Assembly: GCA_004553625.1 (NCBI GenBank) | Contig: SFKX01000019.1 | Span: forward strand, 42,270 to 106,269 | Length of the DNA stretch: 64,000 bases | DNA from: Clostridiales bacterium | Lineage (GTDB): Bacteria > Bacillota_A > Clostridia > Oscillospirales > Oscillospiraceae | Reading direction: 5' to 3' | In this document: positions 16,468 to 24,753 of the stretch, one piece after another | How positions within the stretch are numbered: the stretch's first letter is position 1 | Layout of the letters: each line of letters starts with the position of its first letter | Translations under genes and position numbers: made by a program | The notes under the pieces: model-generated | Databases searched by the model: none | Told to the model about the DNA's origin: nothing | The model's input: only the letters and a program-made list of their open reading frames with translations

Positions 16468-17406
16468 ATGAGCATCGTAACATCCAAGGAAATGTTCCGC
16501 AAGGCCTACGACGGCGGATACGCCATTGGCGCGTTCAACGTGAACAACATGGAGATTGTCCAGGGCATCACCGAGGCCGCTGCTGAGCTGCGCGCTCCGC
16601 TGATCCTGCAGGTCTCCAAGGGCGCCCGCGCCTACGCGAACCACACCTATCTTATGAAGCTCGTCGAGGCCGCTGTAATCGAGACCGGCCTGCCCATCTG
16701 CCTGCACCTCGACCATGGCGACAGTTTTGAGCTGTGCAAGAGCTGTATAGACGGCGGATTCACCTCCGTTATGATAGACGCCAGCTCCAAGCCTTTTGAA
16801 GAGAACATCGCAATCACCCGCCAGGTCGTCGAGTACGCCCACGACCACGGCGTCGTCGTAGAGGCCGAGCTCGGCACTCTCGCCGGCATAGAGGACGAGG
16901 TCAAGGTCGAAGAGGGCCACGCCTCCTATACCAGGCCCGAAGAGGTCCAGGAGTTCGTTGAGCGCACCGGCTGCGACTCCCTGGCCATCGCCATCGGCAC
17001 CAGCCACGGCGCCTATAAGTTCAAGCCCGGCACCAAGCCGCAGCTTCGTTTCGACGTGCTCGAGGCCGTTGAAAAGAACCTTCCCGGCTTCCCGATAGTT
17101 CTGCACGGTGCTTCCTCCGTGCCTCAGGAGTTCGTCGCAGAGATCAATAAGTACGGCGGCAATATGCCCGGCGCCATCGGCGTGCCCGAGGACCAGCTCC
17201 GTCAGGCTGCCCGCAGCGCCGTCTGCAAGATCAACATCGACTCTGACCTTCGCCTCGCAATGACCGCCTCCATCAGGAAGTATTTTGCCGAGCATCCCGC
17301 CGATTTCGACCCGCGTCAGTACCTGAAGCCCGCCCGTGCCGCCATTAAGGCCATGGTCGCGCACAAGATAGTTGACGTCCTGGGCTGCGACGGCAAGGCC
17401 GACTGA
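16468..17406 (+). CDS. fba: class II fructose-bisphosphate aldolase
   Basis: The 312-residue enzyme reversibly cleaves fructose 1,6-bisphosphate. It shows the class II start GYAIGAFNVNNMEIVQGI, the zinc-binding HLDHGDSFE segment (His near 85), the VEAELGTLAGIEDE loop, the TSHGAYKF zinc site, VLHGASSVP and KINIDSDLRLA for phosphate binding. AAGGAGA precedes the ATG. It pairs with the divergent phosphofructokinase to give two successive glycolytic steps. Length and motifs are all normal. Confidence 0.95.
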   Translation: MSIVTSKEMFRKAYDGGYAIGAFNVNNMEIVQGITEAAAELRAPLILQVSKGARAYANHTYLMKLVEAAVIETGLPICLHLDHGDSFELCKSCIDGGFTSVMIDASSKPFEENIAITRQVVEYAHDHGVVVEAELGTLAGIEDEVKVEEGHASYTRPEEVQEFVERTGCDSLAIAIGTSHGAYKFKPGTKPQLRFDVLEAVEKNLPGFPIVLHGASSVPQEFVAEINKYGGNMPGAIGVPEDQLRQAARSAVCKINIDSDLRLAMTASIRKYFAEHPADFDPRQYLKPARAAIKAMVAHKIVDVLGCDGKAD

Positions 17407-17444
17407 ACGCGGCCAACTACCCTGAGTCTTTAAGGAGGGGTTCG

Positions 17445-19433
17445 ATGACCTTTAAGGAGTTACTCGAGAGAATCGTCGGCGGGCGTTTCAGCTGCTCCGG
17501 CGGCTGCTGCGGCGCGGCATACACCAAACCGCATTGCGGCTCGGAGGAGCTTGAATTCGACGTCCTGTTCATCGTAAGGCTCATCGTCTCCTGCGCCGCA
17601 TTTGCAGTGTCTCTGCTTGTCAAGAGCATACCGGAGCCGTGGCCGCTTGTCCTTCTCATCGTATCTGCCATCGTAGCCGGCTACGACATTCTTGCCGGCG
17701 CCGTGCTCAGCATTATCGACGGCAAGTACCTGGATAAAGCTGTTCTTCTCACGCTCTCTGCGGTCCTTGCCATGGCATTCGGCGCGATGATTGAGGGAAC
17801 GGCGCTGTTGCTGCTGTATCAGATAGGCAATATCTTCATTGAATACGCCTATGCGCGGACGCAGCGCACTGTTCTCGACACAATCTATTGCGAGCAGGAT
17901 CACGCCAACGTGCTACACGAAAGCGGGGAAGAGGAACGTGTCCCTGCGGAAAGCGTGCAGGTCGGCGAACAAATCATCATCAAGTCCGGCGAGCGCGTCC
18001 CATGCGACTGCATAGTGCTCGAGGGCCAGTCCAGCCTTGACAGAAGTGCCTTGGGCGATTTCGGCGGCGAGCTGCTGGCCAAGGAAGGGGACGAGCTGCT
18101 TTCCGGCAGCCTCAACCGTGGCGGCCAGCTCCGGTGTGAGGTCACGTCCACGGCGGCGGACTCTGCGGCGCGCGCTCTCTATAACAGCGTTGAACACGGC
18201 GCCGCCAGGGGAGAGGTGATCCCCAAGTCTCTCTCCTCACTCCAGATGTATTTTGCTCCTGCCGTCACCGTGCTGGCAATATTTATGATTGTCCTTCTGC
18301 CTCTCCTGACAGAACTCAGCATAGGTGAATCCGTGCGCAGGGCGGCAATGTTCCTGGTGATAGCAAACCCCTGTTCGCTCTTTATAGCCATCCCGCTCAT
18401 CAGGCTCAGCGCCATGGGCGGGGCGGCAAAGGCCGGGATCCTGTTTGACGGGTGCAACGCAATGGACATCGTCTCCACTACCGGCGTGGTTGCCTTCGAC
18501 AAGGCCGGTACCCTCTCCGAGGGCAGCCCCAAGGTCGTGGCCATCAAGTCCCAGAGGATGGAGCCGGAGGTGCTGCTGAAGATCGCCGCGCACGCCCTGG
18601 CGTACTCCAATACGGCACAGGCCAGGTCCATAATTGCAGCTTACGGCGAAACCATCTACATTGACCTCATCGAAAACTTCGTCGAGATCCCCGGCAGCGG
18701 GGTGGAGGTCAGGGTAGACGGTATCAGGATCTGTGTCGGAAGTAAGGACCTCATGACCATTAAGGGAATATCCGTCCCCGATTCGGACGTCAGCGATGAC
18801 CTTTCTCTCTACATATCCATCGGTGACGAATACGCGGGAAGGATAGTCCTGAGCGATACGCTCAAACAGGACGCAGAAACCGGCGTTGCCGAGCTCAAGA
18901 GCAGCGGTATGGACAGCGTTATCCTGTTCACCGCTGAGAGCCGGGATTCCGCCGCCAGAACCGCCTCCGCACTTGGCATTGCTGAGTACTATTCCGAGTG
19001 CGACCGCGAGAAGGTGCGCTCGTTGCTTGCGGACATCAAGCAGGGCTGCATCAAGGGACATGGGCTGATGTATGTAGGCAGCGGCGAGAGCTTTGCCGGT
19101 TCTCATACCGCAGCGGATATAGACGTCGCCATGACAAGTATCGAGGCACTGACCATGCCTGTCGGTACGGACATAACAATCTTCGGCGGAAACGTGGATA
19201 GAATATCCCTGGCCATTGCAATTTCAAGATACGCAAAGATGCTGACCGGTGCAACCTTGACGGGTGTCGGCGTTATGAAGCTGATACTTCTCGTTATTGC
19301 CGGTTTCGGCTTCTCTACTCTCTGGTTCTCCGCGTTCATTGATGCAATAGTAGCTGTTGCCGCTTCGCTGGTTTCCATCATGGCATACAACGGGGAAATC
19401 CGGCAGCCGAAAAAGGGCAAGCACGAAAACTGA
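17445..19433 (+). CDS. degenerate P-type ATPase (P1B-like, probable pseudoenzyme)
   Basis: A 662-residue protein with the layout of heavy-metal P1B ATPases: cysteine-rich start (CSGGCCG), paired membrane helices, actuator, phosphorylation and nucleotide domains, and C-terminal helices. Nearly every catalytic motif is changed. The actuator TGE is LGDFGG (~203-208). The transport CPC is NPCS (308-311). DKTGT is DKAGT (Asp352 kept, Thr to Ala). The nucleotide-site HP is lost in YSNTAQARS. The hinge GDGxND is GSGESF (Ser546). The frame is intact and well folded in appearance, so it seems selected for a non-pumping role. It follows fba by 38 bases and may be co-transcribed. Confidence 0.8.
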   Translation: MTFKELLERIVGGRFSCSGGCCGAAYTKPHCGSEELEFDVLFIVRLIVSCAAFAVSLLVKSIPEPWPLVLLIVSAIVAGYDILAGAVLSIIDGKYLDKAVLLTLSAVLAMAFGAMIEGTALLLLYQIGNIFIEYAYARTQRTVLDTIYCEQDHANVLHESGEEERVPAESVQVGEQIIIKSGERVPCDCIVLEGQSSLDRSALGDFGGELLAKEGDELLSGSLNRGGQLRCEVTSTAADSAARALYNSVEHGAARGEVIPKSLSSLQMYFAPAVTVLAIFMIVLLPLLTELSIGESVRRAAMFLVIANPCSLFIAIPLIRLSAMGGAAKAGILFDGCNAMDIVSTTGVVAFDKAGTLSEGSPKVVAIKSQRMEPEVLLKIAAHALAYSNTAQARSIIAAYGETIYIDLIENFVEIPGSGVEVRVDGIRICVGSKDLMTIKGISVPDSDVSDDLSLYISIGDEYAGRIVLSDTLKQDAETGVAELKSSGMDSVILFTAESRDSAARTASALGIAEYYSECDREKVRSLLADIKQGCIKGHGLMYVGSGESFAGSHTAADIDVAMTSIEALTMPVGTDITIFGGNVDRISLAIAISRYAKMLTGATLTGVGVMKLILLVIAGFGFSTLWFSAFIDAIVAVAASLVSIMAYNGEIRQPKKGKHEN

Positions 19434-19448
19434 AACAAGTCAAAATTC

Positions 19449-19479
19449 AAAAGGCACGACCCATAGGGTCGTGCCTTTT
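19449..19479. terminator. bidirectional terminator
   Basis: A 14-base stem (AAAAGGCACGACCC and complement) with an ATA loop and T/A runs at both ends, lying between the convergent P-type ATPase and DHHW genes. Confidence 0.9.
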
Positions 19480-19509
19480 TATATGCTATCATTCACTGTC
19501 AGCGAGTAA

Positions 19510-20634
19510 TCACAGCCCCAGAAGGAAAATATTCGCGTCTGTGCTGAAATTGGAGACGCTGTAGCAGACGAGCACCTGGTCAAAGTCGTACTGTTCAATG
19601 TAGGCCTTGAGACTGGCGCGGTAATAGCGAAGGTCAAGGACGTGTATCTCGGAGTAGTCCTCGAGCAGGAATGGGATAAGGCTGTCTGTATAGGAATCGC
19701 GGATGATGAGCAGGCTGGGCTTGCCTTCGGCGCCTGTTACTATCTCGTGCAAGGGGCAGTTGCCGCCCATGAACATGGAGTATTTGTCCTTCTTCTCGAG
19801 GTAGCTAAAATCGTATAGCTTGCCGTCCACGGGACTGCCTTCGGGGTAACTCGTGACCTTAAGGGCTTCCGGGGCGTTCACAAATATCTCCATGCTGTCC
19901 GGCTTTACCCATGAGAAGCCGGAGGAGGACCAGGTAGTACCGTAGAACTCCTCGGATACGACATGCCTGTCGGTATAAGAATCCAGCGCAGGGCAGGGGA
20001 GGCCCATGCTCTCCGCCAGCGCCGTCAGACCGTAGTAGGCGCCGAGGCTGGTCCAGTGGTGGTCTGTGCGATAGAAGATGTATTCATCCTTGTGTCCGTC
20101 CAGAGCTGAGTACATATCCACGTTTGTGGCGTTGGACTGGCCGTAGCAATAGTCGATGACGTCTTTTTCGCTATCGTTCGGCGCGTTAGCGGGCAGCATG
20201 GAGGCGTAGAGGTCGGACTTATCCGGAATGAGCGCAAAATAGACCTCGGCGTCCACGTTTGACACCAACGTGTTGAGCGCGGACATGTTGTCGTCCAGCT
20301 TGGAATCTTCAGGGCGCTCATAACCCTTTATCAGCGTGCCGTTCTCGCAGAGGTGGACGTCGTTGTTCTCTTTTTTGCCGAGCGCCAGCTCGCTGGCGGC
20401 CTTGAGGGTTATCCACTCGTCGCGGAAGGTGAATTGGTCTGTTGTATAGCTCTCAAATTTGGAGGTATAGTCGCCCTCGAAGAGGCTTTTGAAGCTGAAC
20501 TCTGGCAGGGTCTGCAGGTTGCGATTCTCCTGTTCCGAAAATTTACGGTCCGGCAAAACCAAGTTCAGGACGAAAAACACGCCTATAAATGCTAGGAAAA
20601 TGAGGGCTTCGGCCCACATAGCTCTTTTGTTCAT
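19510..20634 (-). CDS. DHHW-family protein (AlgX/AlgJ-like)
   Basis: The 374-residue product has one N-terminal membrane anchor (ALIFLAFIGVFFVLNLVL) and an extracellular domain with FRTDHHWTSLGAYYG (written here across YRTDHHWTS), the motif that names the DHHW family. These SGNH-like proteins work with MBOAT acyltransferases to O-acetylate exported polysaccharides. FMGGNCPLHEIV and the IIRDSYTDS motif fit the nucleophile and later catalytic blocks. It follows the MBOAT gene by 12 bases and closes the three-gene operon. Confidence 0.88.
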   Translation of the reverse strand: MNKRAMWAEALIFLAFIGVFFVLNLVLPDRKFSEQENRNLQTLPEFSFKSLFEGDYTSKFESYTTDQFTFRDEWITLKAASELALGKKENNDVHLCENGTLIKGYERPEDSKLDDNMSALNTLVSNVDAEVYFALIPDKSDLYASMLPANAPNDSEKDVIDYCYGQSNATNVDMYSALDGHKDEYIFYRTDHHWTSLGAYYGLTALAESMGLPCPALDSYTDRHVVSEEFYGTTWSSSGFSWVKPDSMEIFVNAPEALKVTSYPEGSPVDGKLYDFSYLEKKDKYSMFMGGNCPLHEIVTGAEGKPSLLIIRDSYTDSLIPFLLEDYSEIHVLDLRYYRASLKAYIEQYDFDQVLVCYSVSNFSTDANIFLLGL

Positions 20635-20646
20635 GCCGGCCCCTCC

Positions 20647-22044
20647 TCAGAAATTGAAGTAGATGAACGGATTGTAGGTCGCGTCCACCAGATACGCAGT
20701 GCAGATAACCAAGGCCGCAACTATGAGTGCCGGAGCTGCAAACCTCTTGGCTTTTCCCGGCAGCTTGGAATATAGCCGGCTTCCAAGCGGCGTAGCGGCC
20801 AGAATAGCTATAACAAAGGTGATGGCGTAGCTGCCAAGATAATAAATATCTGCGGATTCCGCAAAGCCGGAGGCTCCAAAACCCAACATTGCGCTGGTAT
20901 AGCTCCCTATAGCGGATAGGCTGTTGAGCTGGAACATCACCCATCCAAACATGACGATTACGATTGTATAAATGTGTCCCAGTATGCGGCATTTGTCCAG
21001 TGCCTTGAGCAAAAAGAGCTTTTCGACCATAAGGAACACCGCATAGTAAAGGCCCCAGAGCAGGAAAGTCCAGTTTGCGCCGTGCCAGATGCCCGTTGCA
21101 GCCCAGACGACTGTGATATTGAAAAGCTGCCGTGCTTTGCCGCATCGGTTCCCGCCAAGCGGGATATACACATAGTCGCGGAACCAGGTACCGAGCGACA
21201 TATGCCACCTGCGCCAGAACTCCGTTACGCTCTTGGAGATATACGGGTAGTTGAAGTTCTCTTTGAACTCAAATCCTATCATGCGCCCAAGTCCGATAGC
21301 CATATCGGAATAACCCGAGAAGTCAAAGTATATCTGCAGAGTAAAGGCCGCTATCCCGAGCCAGGAACCTAGGAAGGTGAGTTCACCGGCAGGTATGGCA
21401 GCGTAGTAGTCCCAGAGCTTGCCCAAGTTGTTGGCAACAAGCACCTTTTTCGCCACGCCGACCATGAACCGTTCGACGCCAGAGGAAAACTGGTCTATGC
21501 TGCTGGCCCGAAAACCGAGCTGATTGGCAACGTCCTTATACCTGACGATGGGACCGGCTATGAGCTGCGGAAACAACGCCACAAAGGTACCGAAGCTGAT
21601 ATAGTTCCTCTGAACATCCGCATCGCCTCGATAGACGTCTATGGGGTAGCTCATCGTCTGGAAGGTATAGAACGAGATCCCTATAGGCAGAGCTATGCCC
21701 AGCGGCTTGATATCTATAAACGGCAAAAGGCTGAGCGTTTCGGCAATGAGGTCGTAGTACTTGAAAAAGCCGAGCAGTGCAAGGTTTATGACTACATTTA
21801 TCACCAACACGGCCTTGGCTTTTTTCTGCTTTTCGATCCTCCAACGCCCGATAAGCATACCGTTTATATAGTTAACTGTTATCGAAAACAGCATCAGGAC
21901 GATAAAAACGGGCTCGCCCCAGCCGTAGAAAACAAGGTTTGCTACAAAAAGTATCGGATTGCGCCATCTGACCGGGGAGATATAGTACAGAAACAGCACC
22001 ACGGGCAGATATATGAACATGAAAAGTATGCTCGAAAAAACCAT
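20647..22044 (-). CDS. MBOAT-family O-acyltransferase (AlgI/DltB-like)
   Basis: This 465-residue membrane protein has ten or more hydrophobic segments and the MBOAT signatures FWRRWHMSLGTWFRDYVYIP and GIWHGANWTFLLWG with the catalytic histidine. It moves acyl groups, usually acetyl, from a cytosolic donor across the membrane to a cell-surface or exported polysaccharide. Its partner is the DHHW protein downstream. It follows the DUF4358 lipoprotein by 28 bases. The polymer acetylated is not indicated by any neighbouring synthase. Confidence 0.92.
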   Translation of the reverse strand: MVFSSILFMFIYLPVVLFLYYISPVRWRNPILFVANLVFYGWGEPVFIVLMLFSITVNYINGMLIGRWRIEKQKKAKAVLVINVVINLALLGFFKYYDLIAETLSLLPFIDIKPLGIALPIGISFYTFQTMSYPIDVYRGDADVQRNYISFGTFVALFPQLIAGPIVRYKDVANQLGFRASSIDQFSSGVERFMVGVAKKVLVANNLGKLWDYYAAIPAGELTFLGSWLGIAAFTLQIYFDFSGYSDMAIGLGRMIGFEFKENFNYPYISKSVTEFWRRWHMSLGTWFRDYVYIPLGGNRCGKARQLFNITVVWAATGIWHGANWTFLLWGLYYAVFLMVEKLFLLKALDKCRILGHIYTIVIVMFGWVMFQLNSLSAIGSYTSAMLGFGASGFAESADIYYLGSYAITFVIAILAATPLGSRLYSKLPGKAKRFAAPALIVAALVICTAYLVDATYNPFIYFNF

Positions 22045-22072
22045 TACAGACCCCCCGGTCAGCTAGATATTA

Positions 22073-22777
22073 TCAGGCAAAGAGCGCGTAGAAGCTATCG
22101 GCTATGTCGGCAGCGTTATCATGGCTGACAAGCATGAGGTAGCAGCCTGAAACGCAGATCTGCGCGGACTCCCAGAGCTCAACAGTGGCAGGGTAGAAGG
22201 CGCCGCCGTCTATCTGGCTCTGCTTGCGGGCCTCGAGTATACTCTGCACCGTGGCTACGTCGTCCTCATTCTCGCACTGGATAAGGATGATCTCATGGCC
22301 GGAGGCTGTGATCATCGGCGCCTTGGCTATGAGCTGAAGGGTGCTGATGGCGGTCAGGCCGGGGTAGTAGCCGTCCAGCATCTCGCTATTGAGGTCAGTG
22401 AGCGAGGCAAACTCATAGGTGGAGCTAATGGTGCTGAAAAAGGCGGAGAGGTCCACACTCTCTCCGGAAGGTTCGTCGCTGGACTCTACAGGAGGCTCGG
22501 TGGCAACAGGCTGCTCCGTCGGCTGGACAGGCGGCTCAGTCGGTTTGACAGGCGCCTGGGTGGGCTCGGGAGTAGGTTCAGCAGTCGGCTCCGGAGTCTC
22601 GCTGACCTCCGGTTTTTCAGTAGCCTCGGGCGTCTCTTCAGGAGCGTGGGTAGATGAGATGTCCCCGATCTCGTCGCTCGGAGTTACATCCTCGGGAGGA
22701 TTGCTTCCGCAGGCTGCAAGAGCCGTGAGCAGTGAAAGCGCCAGGAGCAGTGCTACAATCTTATTGCTAAGTTTCAT
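22073..22777 (-). CDS. DUF4358-like lipoprotein
   Basis: The 234-residue protein has a lipoprotein signal (TALAACG), then a ~80-residue Pro/Glu/Thr-rich spacer (ETPEATEKPEVSETPEP, PTEPPVQPTEQPVATEPP), then a ~120-residue domain with SGHEIILIQCENEDD and a helix of the kind found in DUF4358 proteins. The spacer would carry the domain through the cell wall. DUF4358 genes often neighbour MBOAT and DHHW genes in clostridia, as here, so a role in surface polysaccharide acetylation is inferred. Biochemical function is unknown. Confidence 0.8.
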   Translation of the reverse strand: MKLSNKIVALLLALSLLTALAACGSNPPEDVTPSDEIGDISSTHAPEETPEATEKPEVSETPEPTAEPTPEPTQAPVKPTEPPVQPTEQPVATEPPVESSDEPSGESVDLSAFFSTISSTYEFASLTDLNSEMLDGYYPGLTAISTLQLIAKAPMITASGHEIILIQCENEDDVATVQSILEARKQSQIDGGAFYPATVELWESAQICVSGCYLMLVSHDNAADIADSFYALFA

Positions 22778-22883
22778 CTTTTTCTCTCCTAAATTATAGT
22801 TTGGTCACGCAATGCCAAAAGACGAAATATACTCGGAAATGTTCTCAAAAATCGTCCATAAATTTTGTATAAAAAGCTGGAAA

Positions 22884-23885
22884 TCACGACTTATCCGGCA
22901 CGTAGCTGGATAGGGGATTGGCCTCTGCGGCAATGTGTAGCTCAGAATTATCCACGTGCGTATATATCTGAGTCGTATTCAGGTGCTCGTGGCCCAGAAC
23001 CTCCTGTACCGTGCGCACATCCACGCCGTTTTGCAGCATAAGCGTAGCCGCAGTGTGCCTCAGCTTGTGAGATGAATACTTCTCCGGGTCCAGCCCAGCC
23101 TTGAGCAGGGTGCGCTTTACCATTGCATGAACGGTTTGCCTGTCCATCCTGTGACGCCTATTCGACACAAAAAAGGCGCGCTCTGAACTGTCCACCATCT
23201 TTGAACGAACCGGCCTGTACGCCTCAATGGCAGCAATACAGGCTTCGTTCAGATACACGATGCGCTCTTTGTTTCCTTTGCCAAGTATGCGAAGGTTGTA
23301 CGGCCTGATGTCGCCGACATTCAATCCAACGATTTCGGAAATGCGCAGTCCGCAGTTTAAAAACAGACAGATGATGCAGTAGTCCCGCTCACGGTTGACG
23401 CCGTCCACTGCATCCAGAAGCTTGCGCGATTCCTCCAGAGTAAGATAGCGGGGAAGGGACTTTGTGGTCTTGGGCGTGTCCAGGCCCTCGACAGGGTTTG
23501 TCTCAAGCTGTTTGGTTTTAACCGTAAGATATTTGTAAAAACTGCGAATAGTGGCGATTTTTCTGGCTCTAGAAGATGCCATAAGACCGTACTCAGGCTC
23601 ACGGCTTCGCTCGTTCTTGACCTTGTCACGTGAGAGAAAGGCCATGTAGTCGTATACTTCGTTGAGCGTGACTGAGCCTATAAATGCTAGGTCAATGTCA
23701 ATGATCGAGATCTCGTCGAGCTCAGTGGTGCGCGGCACAAGTCTGCGTTCGATTTTAAGGTAGCGGAAGAAATTTCTCAGGTCAAGAAAATACTCGTCGA
23801 CCGTGGCCCTGGAGTGGCCTTTGATGGTCTCGTGGTAAGACAGGAAATCTCTAAGCACTGCCGGCGCTTCGCTGCGATAATCCAA
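22884..23885 (-). CDS. tyrosine recombinase (XerC/D-like)
   Basis: The 333-residue integrase has an N-terminal SAM-like core-binding domain (FLSYHETIKGHSRATVDEY) and a catalytic domain with NCGLRISEI (Arg), KGNKER, HKLRHTAATLMLQ (His-x-x-Arg), LGHEHLNTTQIYTHV (His and the nucleophilic Tyr). All catalytic residues are present. The start is TTG 23885 with GGAGG nine bases upstream. It is separate from the second Xer gene at 55227. No phage or transposon genes flank it. A perfect inverted repeat at 23954-23983 lies just upstream and could be its target. Confidence 0.9.
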   Translation of the reverse strand: MDYRSEAPAVLRDFLSYHETIKGHSRATVDEYFLDLRNFFRYLKIERRLVPRTTELDEISIIDIDLAFIGSVTLNEVYDYMAFLSRDKVKNERSREPEYGLMASSRARKIATIRSFYKYLTVKTKQLETNPVEGLDTPKTTKSLPRYLTLEESRKLLDAVDGVNRERDYCIICLFLNCGLRISEIVGLNVGDIRPYNLRILGKGNKERIVYLNEACIAAIEAYRPVRSKMVDSSERAFFVSNRRHRMDRQTVHAMVKRTLLKAGLDPEKYSSHKLRHTAATLMLQNGVDVRTVQEVLGHEHLNTTQIYTHVDNSELHIAAEANPLSSYVPDKS

Positions 23886-23908
23886 ACCGATTCACCTCCA
23901 GCCGTTCT

Positions 23909-23937
23909 ATTGTAAGGCAAGGGGAGCCAAATGTAAA
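23909..23937 (-). promoter_or_regulatory. promoter of the tyrosine recombinase gene
   Basis: On the minus strand TTTACA (23932-23937), 17 bases, TACAAT (23909-23914), ending 23 bases before the TTG start. Confidence 0.65.
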
Positions 23938-23953
23938 CATCAAATCCACGCAA

Positions 23954-23983
23954 AATTAAACAAAATAAAAATTTTGTTTAATT
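23954..23983. repeat. perfect 13-4-13 AT-rich inverted repeat
   Basis: AATTAAACAAAAT, AAAA, ATTTTGTTTAATT. It lies 17 bases upstream of the recombinase -35 box. The stem has only two GC pairs, so it is a poor terminator. An operator or a recombination core site is possible. Confidence 0.7.
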
Positions 23984-24000
23984 CGGGGGACTTGAAAACG

Positions 24001-24028
24001 CCGGGAAGGGCCTGAATGTCCCTCCCGG
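24001..24028 (-). terminator. probable terminator after the GME-like gene
   Basis: CCGGGAAGGG and CCCTCCCGG pair with one bulge just after the stop at 24034; the minus-strand tail is CGTTTTC. It would end the aspC-cwlD-radA transcript. Confidence 0.5.
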
Positions 24029-24033
24029 ACCTT

Positions 24034-24753
24034 TCACACAGTCTCTGTGAGCGGAACCGCAGAGCCTATGTCAAATGCGGGCTGAGTTGTCAAATATACC
24101 GGCTCAACGCCCCGGGCCTCAAGAAAAGCCTCTATTGCCGGTCTGTCTGGATGACCGTCGAGCTCTCCGGTAAAAGCAAGCTCGTGTGCCGATAGTTTGA
24201 ATGTCGCTCCGCCTATGAAACCCGTATCAAAGCCAGGCAATAAAATATGACCCGGTTCTATCTCCAGCACATCTAGACCGTGACTAGACGCCGCCCTGGC
24301 TATGCCCGTGTCCGATGTTATAATGCTCTTGTCATCAACGACGCAAACACTGCATTTTGCATAGCCCTGACGTACGTCAATGCGCTCGAAGCCGCTTATA
24401 GCCGGATCAGAAAATCTGAAGTTGTGTATACAATATGTGCCAACGACGCAGGCACAAAGCACAATATCTTGAGGATATTCCCTCCCCTGCCTGGAAGTAT
24501 ATGTTACATCCATACCAAGGTCAGAAAGCTGAGAACAAGTAGTAACTACGCGAGCTCCTCCAAGGTGCAATAGCATGAGGTCGGCATGTCCTGCCAGGCG
24601 AGGGTCCACGTTCGGGTTATCCGGCAGCCACAGCGCGCTAATTCCCCGTTTGACAAGCGGTTTTTCCAACAAGTCACGGTATTTAGCGCCCAATGCACAC
24701 AGCCCCACTTTCCCTTCAGGAAGGTGGGGCGTTTTTATGTACCGGGCGCTCAT
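24034..24753 (-). CDS. conserved protein, DUF6873/GME-fold-like
   Basis: The 239-residue cytosolic protein has no signal or membrane segment. Its pattern (LMLLHLGGARVVTT, IDVRQGYAKCSVCVVDDKSIITSDTGIA split here, LLPGFDTGFIGGATFKL) recalls the guanidino-group-modifying (amidinotransferase/deiminase) fold and the DUF6873 family, a tentative match from memory. The deiminase Cys/His set is not clear, so activity is uncertain. Its ATG overlaps the radA stop (ATGA), so it is translationally coupled to radA. Confidence 0.6.
   Translation of the reverse strand: MSARYIKTPHLPEGKVGLCALGAKYRDLLEKPLVKRGISALWLPDNPNVDPRLAGHADLMLLHLGGARVVTTCSQLSDLGMDVTYTSRQGREYPQDIVLCACVVGTYCIHNFRFSDPAISGFERIDVRQGYAKCSVCVVDDKSIITSDTGIARAASSHGLDVLEIEPGHILLPGFDTGFIGGATFKLSAHELAFTGELDGHPDRPAIEAFLEARGVEPVYLTTQPAFDIGSAVPLTETV

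Noticed and set aside
22884..23885. Integrase as a sign of a prophage or integrative element
   Set aside because: Flanking genes are ordinary chromosomal operons; no phage, conjugation or cargo genes and no tRNA attachment site are seen.
24702..24731. Hairpin with GTTTTTA tail on the plus strand near the start of the GME-like gene
   Set aside because: It lies inside the coding sequence of a conserved-looking N-terminus and no plus-strand gene precedes it; likely a coding coincidence.
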